A stretch of 64,000 nt of DNA from JBFMDN01 sp040753915 (GTDB lineage Bacteria; Desulfobacterota; Desulfomonilia; Desulfomonilales; Desulfomonilaceae). The notes beneath the pieces were generated by a model. That model searched no databases. It saw nothing but the letters and a program-made list of their open reading frames with translations, and was not told the origin of the DNA. The stretch is taken from the NCBI GenBank assembly GCA_040753915.1, contig JBFMDN010000013.1, positions 1 to 64,000 of the forward strand. Direction: 5' to 3'. Of the stretch, positions 52,629-61,212 are shown one piece after another. The position numbers and the translations under genes are program-made. How positions within the stretch are numbered: the first letter of the stretch is position 1; each line of letters starts with the position of its first letter.

Positions 52629-53481
52629 CTTTCACCCCATATTTCTGGATGAGCCGTTCGCCTTCAACCGACGCAGCGGGGATGAATCCTGCCGCCTCAA
52701 AAAAATCCTGGCCCTCCTTTGAAGTGATGAATTTCACGTAAGCCTCAGCAAGATCTCTGTTGTGGGCATACTTCATGACACCGATCACGAAGGACACGGG
52801 CTTGGGCGGGAAGAATTCTTCAGGGATCTCGATTACCTCCATCTTGCCCGCAAACTCGGGCTTCTTGGTGAGGCGAAACTCCATCACTGCCACATGGCCG
52901 CTCCCTTTGATTACGTCTGGTACCACGCTTTGCACACAATCACCTACAACTACAGCATTTTTCTGTGCCTGTTCCAGTACACCGGCTTTCTTGAGTATAA
53001 TCGTGGAAGCCTCTCCGCCGGGCGGCGATGCCTTGGGGGACAAAACCGTCTTAATACCGGGTTTCCCCAGATCCTGAATCCCTCTTATTTCCCCTGGATT
53101 CCCTTTGGGGGTCACAAGCACGTACTTCGTGAAGCAGAGAGGGACGAAGTGGAGCATCTTTCCCTGGGCCTTGAGTTTCTGCGCCAATTCAAGCACCCGA
53201 GGAGCGAACACCTCCGTCTGGGCACTCCCAAGCAGTGACTTACCCAAAGCCGCGGCAAAAGCGCCGCAATAGTCTATTCTGCAGCCGCTCATTTCCTGGA
53301 ATACCTTGTTTGCCGGAATGAAAGCCTCCGCCAGTCCACCACATGACCACACCTGAAGAAATTCATTCTTGAACGGCGATGCCGACGCTTCTGGGCCTAG
53401 CAACAGACCGCCGGCTGCAGCCAAAGACGTTGTCTTCAGGAAGCCGCGTCGGCTGATATTGTTGTGGTTTTCGTTCATCTC
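52621..53481 (-). CDS. Tat-exported periplasmic binding protein (ModA-like)
   Basis: A 286-residue extracytoplasmic binding protein. The N-terminus has a twin-arginine signal NISRRGFLKTTSLAAAGGLL. The fold is ModA/PBP2-like: VWSCGGLAEAFIPANKVFQE, VPLCFTKYVLVTPKGNPGEI and SPKASPPGGEASTIILKKAG. No ABC permease or ATPase follows; instead it is between a NifB-like protein and a polyferredoxin. Tat export of a binding protein suggests it folds with a cofactor in the cytoplasm. ATG at 53481 has GGAAAGGA upstream. The ligand is unknown; molybdate, tungstate or a metal cluster are possible. Confidence 0.8.
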   Translation of the reverse strand, partial: EMNENHNNISRRGFLKTTSLAAAGGLLLGPEASASPFKNEFLQVWSCGGLAEAFIPANKVFQEMSGCRIDYCGAFAAALGKSLLGSAQTEVFAPRVLELAQKLKAQGKMLHFVPLCFTKYVLVTPKGNPGEIRGIQDLGKPGIKTVLSPKASPPGGEASTIILKKAGVLEQAQKNAVVVGDCVQSVVPDVIKGSGHVAVMEFRLTKKPEFAGKMEVIEIPEEFFPPKPVSFVIGVMKYAHNRDLAEAYVKFITSKEGQDFFEAAGFIPAASVEGERLIQKYGVKDA

Positions 53482-54428
53482 GCCTGTTCCTTTCCTGGAA
53501 TGCCTTCTGCATCTGCTCTGCACTGTTTGCAATGACCGAACACCGGAAGTATTTTGCTACACAGCCTCCTCAACCGATCCATGTAACGCTCATCAGGCTT
53601 TCTCATATTCCTAAATCGGCCCCGTGGAATCAGGGGAATGGGGTTGAAAACGCCGGCTCCGAACTCCCGAACCTTTCGGGCAGTGTCTATGATGTGGGCT
53701 CCGTTGATCTCAGGAATGACGACATAGTTGACCTTGATGAACATCCCGGCCTCAACTGCTGATTGAACGCCCGCCTCTTGATTCCGAATTAGGATTTCGG
53801 CTGCGGGGCGTCCGACATAGACGCGGCCATCTTTGGTGACCGTGGGCTGAATTTGAGCCACGATGGACGGATCGAATCCGTTTATGGTGACAGAGAGATG
53901 CTGTACGCGCAGCGCCCGCAGGTCCTCACACCGGTCGGGCAGATTTAGCCCATTGGTGCACAAGCAGAGGGTTATCCCTGGATATTCTTTTCTTACGAGG
54001 TTCAAGGTCTCGAAGGTCTGCTCGTTCGCAAGCGGCTCTCCTGGTCCAGCGATCCCGATCACTGCTTTCTTGCCCCACCGTCGCAGGAACCCGCGGGTTT
54101 TGTCGATTGCCTCGAGCGGGGAGAGGACTGCCGCAGAGACCCCAGGGGCGACCACGGAGGCAGCTTTGTGAGACACCTGTCTTTCGCAGTACCCGCAGCG
54201 CGTATTGCAGTGGGGGGCTACAGGTAGATGAAGCCTTGGAACTGTGTGATGCGCCTGTCGATGCATGCACGGATGAAAAGGCAGTTCATAATTGCTCGCT
54301 TCCCGGGAGGAACCGCATACGTCATGTGTCCATGAATCCGGGGCCGAACTTGGATATCCGGAACGGCAAGGGCCGGCCAGTGCCGTAGCGGGAACCGCGG
54401 ATGCTCGAAATCGATTTGGATCTGTCAT
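53475..54428 (-). CDS. NifB-family radical SAM protein
   Basis: A 317-residue radical SAM enzyme. HPC (52-54) and AHH (59-61) precede HLPVAPHCNTRCGYCER (67-83), with CxxxCxxC ligands Cys74, Cys78 and Cys81; GIAGPGEPLANEQTFETL and LCLCTNGLNLP follow. The HPC...AHH...HLPVAP order is the NifB signature; NifB fuses [4Fe-4S] clusters to make NifB-co. There is no NafY/NifX-type C-terminal domain and no nif structural gene in view. It overlaps the binding-protein start by 7 nt. The first 45 residues are atypical; the ATG at 54428 is the only ATG upstream of HPC, preceded by GAGGA. Confidence 0.85.
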   Translation of the reverse strand: MTDPNRFRASAVPATALAGPCRSGYPSSAPDSWTHDVCGSSREASNYELPFHPCMHRQAHHTVPRLHLPVAPHCNTRCGYCERQVSHKAASVVAPGVSAAVLSPLEAIDKTRGFLRRWGKKAVIGIAGPGEPLANEQTFETLNLVRKEYPGITLCLCTNGLNLPDRCEDLRALRVQHLSVTINGFDPSIVAQIQPTVTKDGRVYVGRPAAEILIRNQEAGVQSAVEAGMFIKVNYVVIPEINGAHIIDTARKVREFGAGVFNPIPLIPRGRFRNMRKPDERYMDRLRRLCSKILPVFGHCKQCRADAEGIPGKEQAR

Positions 54429-54678
54429 ACAAAGTCCTCATTGGAGAAGATGCAGCACTCACCTGGAATTACACGGACCGCGGCAGAGATTGTGCTCGTG
54501 GAGGCCTTGTCCGTGCGGAGGAGCCCGTTCGAGAAAGTCTCAAATAGAGCGCAGGATAATACAAAGCTACCCGATATTGCAAATAGGAAGATCCGATGGT
54601 TATCCCCGGCCATCGAGAAAACCCGGATTGACTCGAGCTTCAGGGCCCTTACCAACCGCGAGATTGTGGCTGCCGATT

Positions 54679-55209
54679 TTTCAAACCATGTGGGGTAGCC
54701 TTTTAGGCTGCCAATATCTCAGATCATGTGGGGTAGCCTTTTAGGTTGCCATCTTTGAAGAATGCACGCTGGAAAGCGTGCACTACATGGGTGTGCCACA
54801 GCCGCGATCGGGGGCATCCCGTCCTGTGGGGTAGGCTTTTAGCCTGCCAATATTTCAAACCATGTGGGGTAGCCTTTTAGGCTGCCATCTTTGAAGAATG
54901 CACGCTGGAAGAAACTGTCTCAAAACGCGGCATGCACCAAACATCGTAGCACGATTGGGCGTCGATGCGTGGAAAGGCACCCTCACCCCAACCCTCTCCC
55001 AGAGGGAGAGGGAGCGGAAAGAATCCCCTCTCCCTCGCTTCGGGGGAGAGGGTCAGGGTGAGGGGGTGTGCCACGATTATCACGGACTGCCGGCTTTTGA
55101 GACACTTTCGGAAAGCGTGCACTACATGGGTGTGCCACAGCCGCGGTCGGGGACATCCCGTCCTGTGGGGTAGGCTTTTAGCCTGCCAATATTTCAAACC
55201 ATGTGGGGT
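54679..55209. repeat. tandem ~175-bp repeat with AGCCTTTTAGGCT hairpins
   Basis: Copy 1 runs about 54679-54853 and copy 2 about 54854-55192, the latter enlarged by the MITE at 54911-55109; a third copy begins at 55193 and stops after CATGTGGGG. Each unit has TTTCAAACCATGTGGGGT, one or two AGCCTTTTAGGCT-type 5-bp hairpins, the hairpin GCACGCTGGAAAGCGTGC, then CATCCCGTCCTGTGGGGTAG and AGGCTTTTAGCCT. The blocks 54771-54868 and 55111-55208 differ at only a couple of positions. Copy 1 has an extra 40-bp internal duplication. Non-coding. Confidence 0.85.
54911..55109. mobile_element. 199-bp MITE, 4-bp target duplication GGAA
   Basis: The ends are inverted: GAAACTGTCTCAAAACGCGG at 54911-54930 and, reversed, GAAAGTGTCTCAAAAGCCGG at 55109-55090 (17 of 20 match). 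GGAA flanks both sides (54907-54910 and 55110-55113). The empty site is visible in repeat copy 1, GCACGCTGGAAAGCGTGC, where GGAA is the hairpin loop. Inside is a long imperfect inverted repeat (CACCCTCACCCCAACCCTCT versus its complement before 55072). No coding capacity, so it must have moved with a transposase encoded elsewhere. Confidence 0.85.
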
Positions 55210-55341
55210 TGAACCGGAGTCCCGCCCGTTGGCTCGTCCGGGCTTCCTATTCTGAAGAGCATACCAGGGAGAAACGACGATTTGACATATCGACATAGCC
55301 GATGTATTATCTGTCCAATTAAACTTCTCCAGGAGAGCTCA

Positions 55342-56145
55342 ATGATTGGCGGGCCTAAGCTGGCATGTCCAAATTGGTGCCAAGACGTTATCAACCTCAA
55401 ATCATTCGCCCTTGATTACGGTTTCCACGGTATTGATTGGACCCTGCGGCCGGATGATCTGCCGACCAATCGGTCGGAAGAGGCGTGCTTCGTGAGCGCG
55501 ATGGCAGGGCTCGCTCCCCTGGAGGTTCGGTATCACCTTTTTTTCCTCGATCATGAGCTGGGAGACCTCGACGCGGAAAAAGCTCGCTCAGCGATGCGCG
55601 ACTTCTACTCTGCACTTGACCTGATCTCCGCGGTGTCCGGCCGTTACGCGACTGTTCACGTGGGCCTCGGGAGGGATACCATGGAAGGGATTTCCTGGGA
55701 CAGGACAATTACACACCTGAGAGATGTCGCAGCCAAGGCTCGACACCACGGAATTCGGCTCTGCCTGGAGAATCTGGTGCGAGGCTGGAGCGGCAGGCCG
55801 CACCTCTACGAGAAGCTCATTCGCAGGAGCGATTGCTGGGGCACTCTGGACATAGGGCACGCGCACGTGTGTGACTCCGTCATGAGCCAAGCCTACGGCG
55901 TCGAGGATTTTGCTCTTCCCCATCCCGGAAAAATCTTAAGCGCTCACATCTATCACGAAGAGACCGCTGAGGGCCACATCCCTCCTCGTGACTATTCAGA
56001 CATCGAGGACAGATTGCGTCTGTTAAGACGACTGCCCCTTTGTGATTGGTGGGTGCTGGAATTGAGAGAGGAGGCGGCCCTTCTGAAAACCCTCGATTGT
56101 GTGAGCGAATTCCTTGCGATCACGGAAGCCCGTGTGGCAGTGTAA
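55342..56145 (+). CDS. xylose-isomerase-like TIM-barrel protein
   Basis: A 267-residue protein of the sugar phosphate isomerase/epimerase (AP endonuclease family 2) fold: FALDYGFHGIDWTLRPDDLP, YATVHVGLGRDT, GIRLCLENLVRGW, GTLDIGHAHVCDSVM and ILSAHIYHEETAEGHIPPRD. The Glu, Asp-x-Gly-His and His residues fit the metal site. ATG at 55342 has AGGAGAG upstream; a start 20 codons earlier is less likely. It is separate from the repeat array and transcribed alone. Substrate unknown. Confidence 0.82.
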   Translation: MIGGPKLACPNWCQDVINLKSFALDYGFHGIDWTLRPDDLPTNRSEEACFVSAMAGLAPLEVRYHLFFLDHELGDLDAEKARSAMRDFYSALDLISAVSGRYATVHVGLGRDTMEGISWDRTITHLRDVAAKARHHGIRLCLENLVRGWSGRPHLYEKLIRRSDCWGTLDIGHAHVCDSVMSQAYGVEDFALPHPGKILSAHIYHEETAEGHIPPRDYSDIEDRLRLLRRLPLCDWWVLELREEAALLKTLDCVSEFLAITEARVAV

Positions 56146-56331
56146 AGCACTTCATGTCCTGCAGAGAACGTCGTCTTTGAGCCTTAGTACACGAGCTCAT
56201 ACGTACGGTTACGAATCTCAGGGTTGTGAAGAAGAGAAATGAGGGTGATCATTGATTTCTTCATGCCCTGAAGTGCAAATCCCCCACTGAGTCTTGGCAG
56301 AATACATGTCCGTAATTATGAAATCCTCTAC

Positions 56332-57375
56332 TTACCGTGCGCTTTCTCGGCATGGTGCGCAGACGAGATGCAGCCCTGTCTTTCCTTCCTGCGGCCACAA
56401 CTGACGAACGGTCTTCCCGCACTGCGTACACACGCAGGGATCGAATCGCTGCGTCAACGGGTTCCAGATCATGCTGAGAGTCCCCTTGAGCTTTCTGTAC
56501 GAGAGCCGGATCGTCAACTGAACCACCGGCACGAGAAGACGCAGGGCAGCCCGTCCCGTTACCTCCACGATTACGGAGTACTTGTGCTCCAGATCCCGGA
56601 TTTTCGCATTTAACTCATCAGGAAGACCCTCAATCTTGAGCAACCTCTTTTCACGGAGATTTTGACTCAGATTGGGTCGGGCAAGATCAGCCTCCATTTC
56701 TTGCTGCAATGCCGCGTAATATTCCCTGGTGCTCTTGACATCTCTGTGGAGCCTTCTGCGCATTCCTTTGACAAAAGCCTGCAGCTCCGTGGCACTGATT
56801 TCTCGGGCAATCTGGAGCGCCTGATGCAATGCCCTGTCCGGTGAGCTGTCGAATTGGGGCGGTATGTGGCCTTGGGGATACGGCTCCACTTGAAAGTCGC
56901 GCCAGAGTGTTTCCAGGCCGGGAACATGAGCACAAGTTCGCTCGTTCATGGCTACCTGAACGAGTCCCTCTTTCCGTTCGTCGCTCCGGGCAACGTAATG
57001 ACAAACGAGTACAAGGTAATTGGCCACAGTCTCCGCGCGGCTTGCGATTGTGGAGCGCATTCCCGCCAGTTGAAGGTCTTGCGCGAGGACGGTTTCAAAC
57101 CCGGCTTGCTTCAGATACTGAACCTCGGCGCGGGCGTAGACAACAGGAACATCATCCGTCGCTATGCGGATGATCCGATCCACAATGGGGCTCCCGTAAA
57201 TCAGAGGAGCCTCCTCCCCTCCGATCACGGCTTCCTCAGGCAGTTCCAGCAATCCGGCCAGGTCTGCAGGGAGCAAGGACAGCACCTTGCCGTCTCGCTC
57301 TTCCACCACGCCGCCGTATCTCTCGATCAAGTTTGCGGCAAACTTTGTCAGGGCTGCGCTTGCGGATGTGGTCAT
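56332..57375 (-). CDS. zinc-ribbon protein paired with SNF2-like helicase
   Basis: A 347-residue protein that I do not recognise as a named family. It has an alpha/beta N-terminal part (1-120), a helical middle (about 190-280, rich in Glu, Arg and Leu, likely coiled coil), and a C-terminal four-Cys zinc ribbon (CVCTQCGKTVRQLW, then HLVCAPCRES). Its ATG overlaps the helicase stop by 4 nt (ATGA), so both proteins are probably made together and interact. The pairing suggests a nucleic-acid process, perhaps defence; nothing in it indicates a nuclease. Confidence 0.75.
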   Translation of the reverse strand: MTTSASAALTKFAANLIERYGGVVEERDGKVLSLLPADLAGLLELPEEAVIGGEEAPLIYGSPIVDRIIRIATDDVPVVYARAEVQYLKQAGFETVLAQDLQLAGMRSTIASRAETVANYLVLVCHYVARSDERKEGLVQVAMNERTCAHVPGLETLWRDFQVEPYPQGHIPPQFDSSPDRALHQALQIAREISATELQAFVKGMRRRLHRDVKSTREYYAALQQEMEADLARPNLSQNLREKRLLKIEGLPDELNAKIRDLEHKYSVIVEVTGRAALRLLVPVVQLTIRLSYRKLKGTLSMIWNPLTQRFDPCVCTQCGKTVRQLWPQEGKTGLHLVCAPCRESAR

Positions 57376-59771
57376 ACTCCGAAGTCCTCTCCGAAGAGTT
57401 TCTCGTCGAGCTCCTTTGCCTTATTGTAAGCAAGCCGAGCCTTCTTCAGGCTGTCGGAAAACGCCTCAAATGCTTTCCGGAGATCGTCCTTTCCTGCATT
57501 GTTCGTCCAGATGCTGAAGACCATGTCCGAAAACTCTCTTTCGTCTTGCAGATGACCGAGGATCATATCCACTTCGCCTACCACGAGCTCGAACATGTTT
57601 ATCTTTCTGTCCAGCACTTCCAGAATGTGATCCTCGATACTTCCTGCAGCACAGAAATTGTAGACCTGGACTTCCTTTTCTTGCCCGATTCGATGGATGC
57701 GACCGATTCGCTGCTCGATTTCCATGGGGTTCCATGGGAGATCGAAATTGATCATGATGTTGCAGAACTGCAGGTTGTAGCCCTCTCCGCCCGTGCCGGT
57801 GGCCAGGAGTACTGGAACGCCGTTTCTGAATTCTTCCACCGCAGCCGCCTTCTCGGCCTGAGCGAGGCCGCCGTGCAGCACGGTATGGCGAATGCCATGC
57901 TGCTTGAATGCATCTCGAAGGTGGTGCAACGTGCTGAGGAAATTGACAAAGACAATTTTTCGATCGGGCAGAGATTTAAGAAGCTCCAGCACAGTGCGTG
58001 TCTTGCTCCCTGTGCCGATTCCCGCCCCCATGGCGAGCAATTCTTCGACGCGAGATCTGATTTCAGGGTCCTGGACGGTCGCGAGCTTTTCCAGCGTCCC
58101 GAGAGCAGCGCGATGCGATGAGCCCGCGGCCTCGAGAAGCTTCCTGAGTGCCATCCTTGTGATACTGGGATTCGCTTTTGCAGCCGCGTGAGTGACAAGT
58201 GCTGAGACCCCGTCGTAAAACCGTTGCTCCAAATCCGTGGCAGTCACGCGGGTGGTAAACGCAAAACGGGGCGGTAGCCGAAGCTGAGTCACCGAACGCG
58301 TGTTGCGCACCATGATTTCCTTGAGCAGGCCTTTGAGCAGCTCTCTGTTGCGGGGGCTCGTTGGCTTGCCGCGAGCCACAAATTTTTCGAGGAAACCTTT
58401 CCGAGTTTCCAAATGGCCCGGTTTCAGGATCGTGACCAGGTTGAAGAGCTCATCCACCCGGTTCTGAACCGGAGTAGCGGTGAGAAGAAGAAAGAACGTC
58501 TTCCGAATAGCGTTTACGAGCTGCCAGCTTCGTGTACGATGGTTCCTCAGGTGATGTGCTTCATCCACGATGACCATGTCGTACGTTCGGGAGGTTACCG
58601 CGTCGAAATGGCGGGCAGTCCGTGCAGCGGCTATCGAGGCGACGATCAGGGGTTGGGACCAGAACCGATCGAGGTCCTGACGGAAAAGGGGATCATTGGA
58701 AGTTGCGAATTCCAGGCCGAACTTGTCCCGGAGCTCTTCCTGCCACTGGCCAACCAGTGAGCTGGGCGTAAGCACAAGGGCCGTTCTTACCAGCCCGCGC
58801 AGGAGATACTCTTTGAAGATCATGCCGGCTTCGATGGTCTTTCCAAGTCCGACCTCATCCGCGAGAATCGCACGCCCCCGAAATGTTTTCATCACCTTAC
58901 GAGCAGTTTCCTGCTGATGCCAGAGAGGCTCCACATTGCGCAACGTTGGCAAGCAGAGAAGCTGGTCGAACGAGACACGAAAAGAGTGCTTATATGCCTG
59001 GAGAGCAAGCTCGAAAGAACGTCTGTCAGCCTGCCGGCATTGCCTGATCGCGTCGATTACCAGGTTCGCGTCGGCTTTGTATTCGATCATAATGTCGGGC
59101 AACGTTTCGAAGGCCACGGGGGGAGCAGGCTCCTGTGGAGTCTCCGGGCCGGTCGCTACCTGCGTTGGCGGCGACTCGATCCCCGCAGTGGGGCGCGAAT
59201 TTCCCGACGTTCCATTCGCTGAGACTTCTCCGGAAGACTCCTGTGGCCGCTCGGAGCCGGCGGGGTAAACGTTTCTTCTGGAGGCCCCGTACACCTGCAT
59301 CATGGCCTGAGCATATTTGAGATATGTCCGTACATCCTCAACACGTTTCTTTTTTCCCCAGCCGGTGTTGAGAAAAGGGTCCTGAAGAACGGACTCAAAG
59401 ATTTCAGCAGCCACCTCATAATCACTCCGATCCAAGGCCAGCTTGCCCAGTGAAAAACAGTCCTTCCAATTTCCTAGCAGACCCTCTCTCCATTTCCAGA
59501 CGAGGATGGCGAAATGTTTTTTGCGATCTCCCAGCATTCGGACAGAATCAAGCGCAAGATCCCACGCGTCCATGTGGTTCGGTCGCTTCTCGAGAATTTT
59601 CACCGCATGTCTGAGGGAGCGTTCATAGTCTCCGTCATTGTAGGAGTCCACTGCTAGGCCGAAGTGATCCTCCAGGTGCTCCATTCTGGCGAGTTTTTCT
59701 GCCCGGAGCCGCTTGGCTTGGCTGACCTTCTGACGCTTGAGCCTCTTCCGTTCCTTGGGGTGAAGAGCCAT
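57372..59771 (-). CDS. SNF2-like helicase with N-terminal TPR region
   Basis: A 799-residue protein. After a basic leader (KERKRLKRQKVSQAKRLRAE) come TPR-like helices (about 30-160), a linker, then a HepA/RapA-type SNF2 core: DEVGLGKTIEAGMIFKEYLL (motif I), MVIVDEAHHLRNH (motif II), LLLTATPVQNRVDELFNLV (motif III), NLQFCNIMINFDLPWNPMEI and EQRIGRIHRIGQEKEV (motif VI). TPR fusion is unusual for this family. The ATG at 59771 starts the basic leader; an upstream ATG at 59879 is possible. It is coupled with the zinc-ribbon gene. Confidence 0.87.
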   Translation of the reverse strand: MALHPKERKRLKRQKVSQAKRLRAEKLARMEHLEDHFGLAVDSYNDGDYERSLRHAVKILEKRPNHMDAWDLALDSVRMLGDRKKHFAILVWKWREGLLGNWKDCFSLGKLALDRSDYEVAAEIFESVLQDPFLNTGWGKKKRVEDVRTYLKYAQAMMQVYGASRRNVYPAGSERPQESSGEVSANGTSGNSRPTAGIESPPTQVATGPETPQEPAPPVAFETLPDIMIEYKADANLVIDAIRQCRQADRRSFELALQAYKHSFRVSFDQLLCLPTLRNVEPLWHQQETARKVMKTFRGRAILADEVGLGKTIEAGMIFKEYLLRGLVRTALVLTPSSLVGQWQEELRDKFGLEFATSNDPLFRQDLDRFWSQPLIVASIAAARTARHFDAVTSRTYDMVIVDEAHHLRNHRTRSWQLVNAIRKTFFLLLTATPVQNRVDELFNLVTILKPGHLETRKGFLEKFVARGKPTSPRNRELLKGLLKEIMVRNTRSVTQLRLPPRFAFTTRVTATDLEQRFYDGVSALVTHAAAKANPSITRMALRKLLEAAGSSHRAALGTLEKLATVQDPEIRSRVEELLAMGAGIGTGSKTRTVLELLKSLPDRKIVFVNFLSTLHHLRDAFKQHGIRHTVLHGGLAQAEKAAAVEEFRNGVPVLLATGTGGEGYNLQFCNIMINFDLPWNPMEIEQRIGRIHRIGQEKEVQVYNFCAAGSIEDHILEVLDRKINMFELVVGEVDMILGHLQDEREFSDMVFSIWTNNAGKDDLRKAFEAFSDSLKKARLAYNKAKELDEKLFGEDFGV

Positions 59772-60096
59772 GGTTCTTCTCGACCGAGGGTTCGTGCAGT
59801 AGTTGGCAGACAACAGTTCTGCCCACCCATGAGTGTCACCTGGATGGCTGGGAACTATAGTCAAGGCTGTCTCGGTCAATCAAGGAAAAATGACATGCAT
59901 GCCGAAGATTTGTGAGAGTGTGCGGCCAAGAGCGCATTTAGGGGTCGGCCGGAGAGGCGGTTCCCGGTATGGTTTCCTCTCAGGTCACGAATGGGGTCAC
60001 CATAGTGTCTTCGGGGCTACAACCTCGACTCGCCGTTGTTGACATACTCACTATCATAGTCTGTTGCAGAGCCAGGGGTAAAAAAAGAGGCTCAGA
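59772..60096. other. divergent intergenic region
   Basis: About 325 bases between the leftward helicase gene and the rightward phd/vapC pair. Promoters for both should be here. I see no gene or strong palindrome. Confidence 0.4.
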
Positions 60097-60375
60097 ATGA
60101 TCAAGATAACGACAATGGACTTGCGCAGGAATCTGGGCCAGATTCTTGACACGGTGGCGGAAAAGAACGAGCAGGTGATAATTTCCCGTGCCAACCGTCC
60201 CCTCGCTGTAATCCTTTCCATCGCGGAGTTCGAGGAAAAGGTTCTGAGGAAGAATCGGACAGAGAAGCTGCGCAAGGTGGCCGCTGATATGGATGACTGG
60301 CGAGAGCGGCACCGGAATGAACTGGAAATGGTTGACGTAGTGCGGGCGGTGCGGGAAATCAGGGAATCACGATGA
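60097..60375 (+). CDS. Phd/YefM-type antitoxin
   Basis: A 92-residue protein starting MIKITTMDLRRNLGQILDTV, then KNEQVIISRANRPLAVILSI AEFEEKV, the Phd/YefM dimer fold that binds operator DNA. The acidic and basic C-terminal helix (about 60-92) is the part that covers the toxin. The stop overlaps the toxin ATG (ATGA). The combination Phd-type antitoxin with PIN toxin is common. Confidence 0.88.
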   Translation: MIKITTMDLRRNLGQILDTVAEKNEQVIISRANRPLAVILSIAEFEEKVLRKNRTEKLRKVAADMDDWRERHRNELEMVDVVRAVREIRESR

Positions 60376-60789
60376 TCGTCCTGGACGCGTCTGTTGCCCT
60401 GAAGTGGATCTTTGTCGATGAGGATGGCGCCGCGGATGCTCTTGCCATCCGCGATGACCACATTTCGGGTAAAAACGAAGTTGCCGTGCCATCGGTTTTT
60501 TTTCTATGAGATCGCCAATGTCCTGGCGACAAAGGTGAGACTCTCTGCCACCGAAGCCCAAGCTGCTTTCAGACTCTTCTGGGATTTTGAGCTCGATGTG
60601 TGTGACCTGGACGCAGACGATTTCCTCGAAGCCTTACGGATTTCCTACAAGAACCTGATCAACGTATACGCTGCCTGTTACCTTGTGCTGGCGTTGCGCC
60701 TTGGCTGCCCACTGGCAACCGCGGACGTCAAGTTCAGGGAGAAGGTTTCGGAGTATGGAGTGGTACGATTGATCGGTCAGCGCGATTGA
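60372..60789 (+). pseudogene. vapC: VapC PIN-domain toxin with a +1 frameshift in a T8 tract
   Basis: The first frame gives MIVLDASVALKWIFVDEDGA, with the PIN acidic Asp5, up to AVPSVFFL and a TGA. The next frame continues YEIANVLATKVRLSATEAQA, then YKNLINVYAACYLVLALRLG and CPLATADVKFREKV, with the remaining acidic residues. They join in T8 at 60496-60503; seven T would keep one frame (VPSVFFYEIANVL). As for HigB, this is inactivation, a sequencing error, or slippage. The antitoxin is intact. Confidence 0.8.
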
Positions 60790-60855
60790 TTGGGAGGCAC
60801 GCTCTGATGCAATGTGATGGGATAAGTCTTGACATCTTTGCATTTGTGCCCGGTC

Positions 60856-61038
60856 TTATCTTGTACTCTCAAGTCCTGCCGCCAGACAGGGATTCGTTTC
60901 CGCGCGTGTGCACACACGATTGACCTCTTGACTGAGGCTGCACAGATCACGGCCCAATCGTGTGGAGAGGTAGGTCAGGGAAAGGTGATGTTCATACCAA
61001 ACGAGAAGGGCTAGCATTGGCCGGGGTCTCCGTGCCAT
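60856..61038 (-). pseudogene. C-terminal relic of RAYT transposase
   Basis: The minus frame has LSLTYLSTRLGRDLCSLSQE, then VNRVCTRAETNPCLAAGLES, similar to the DnaA-like HTH tail found at the C-terminus of REP-associated Y1 transposases. It is homologous at DNA level to 61841-61950 in the opposite orientation. The Y1 catalytic part is absent. Confidence 0.55.
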
Positions 61039-61212
61039 TCTTAGCAGTTCACTCCGTCAAATCCAAACGTGTTGAGCCTGACCCCGCCCGAAATGAACGG
61101 TTGACAGGGACGCGGGGTCTGAATACAATAGGACATGAGAGAGTCCAAAGCGCGCGGACGCATGAGCCGCAAACCGAGTCCTTCGGGACTTTGAGAGCGC
61201 TGCGGACTTTTC

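Noticed and set aside
53475..54428. Part of a nitrogen-fixation cluster
   Set aside because: No nifH, nifD, nifK, nifE or nifN is in the window; only the NifB-like protein is present.
54441..54698. 85-codon plus frame diverging from the NifB-like gene
   Set aside because: It starts with TTG, has no clear ribosome binding site for that codon, matches no family I know, and runs into the repeat array.
54679..55209. CRISPR array
   Set aside because: Repeats are about 175 bp, with no regular short repeat-spacer pattern and no cas gene near.
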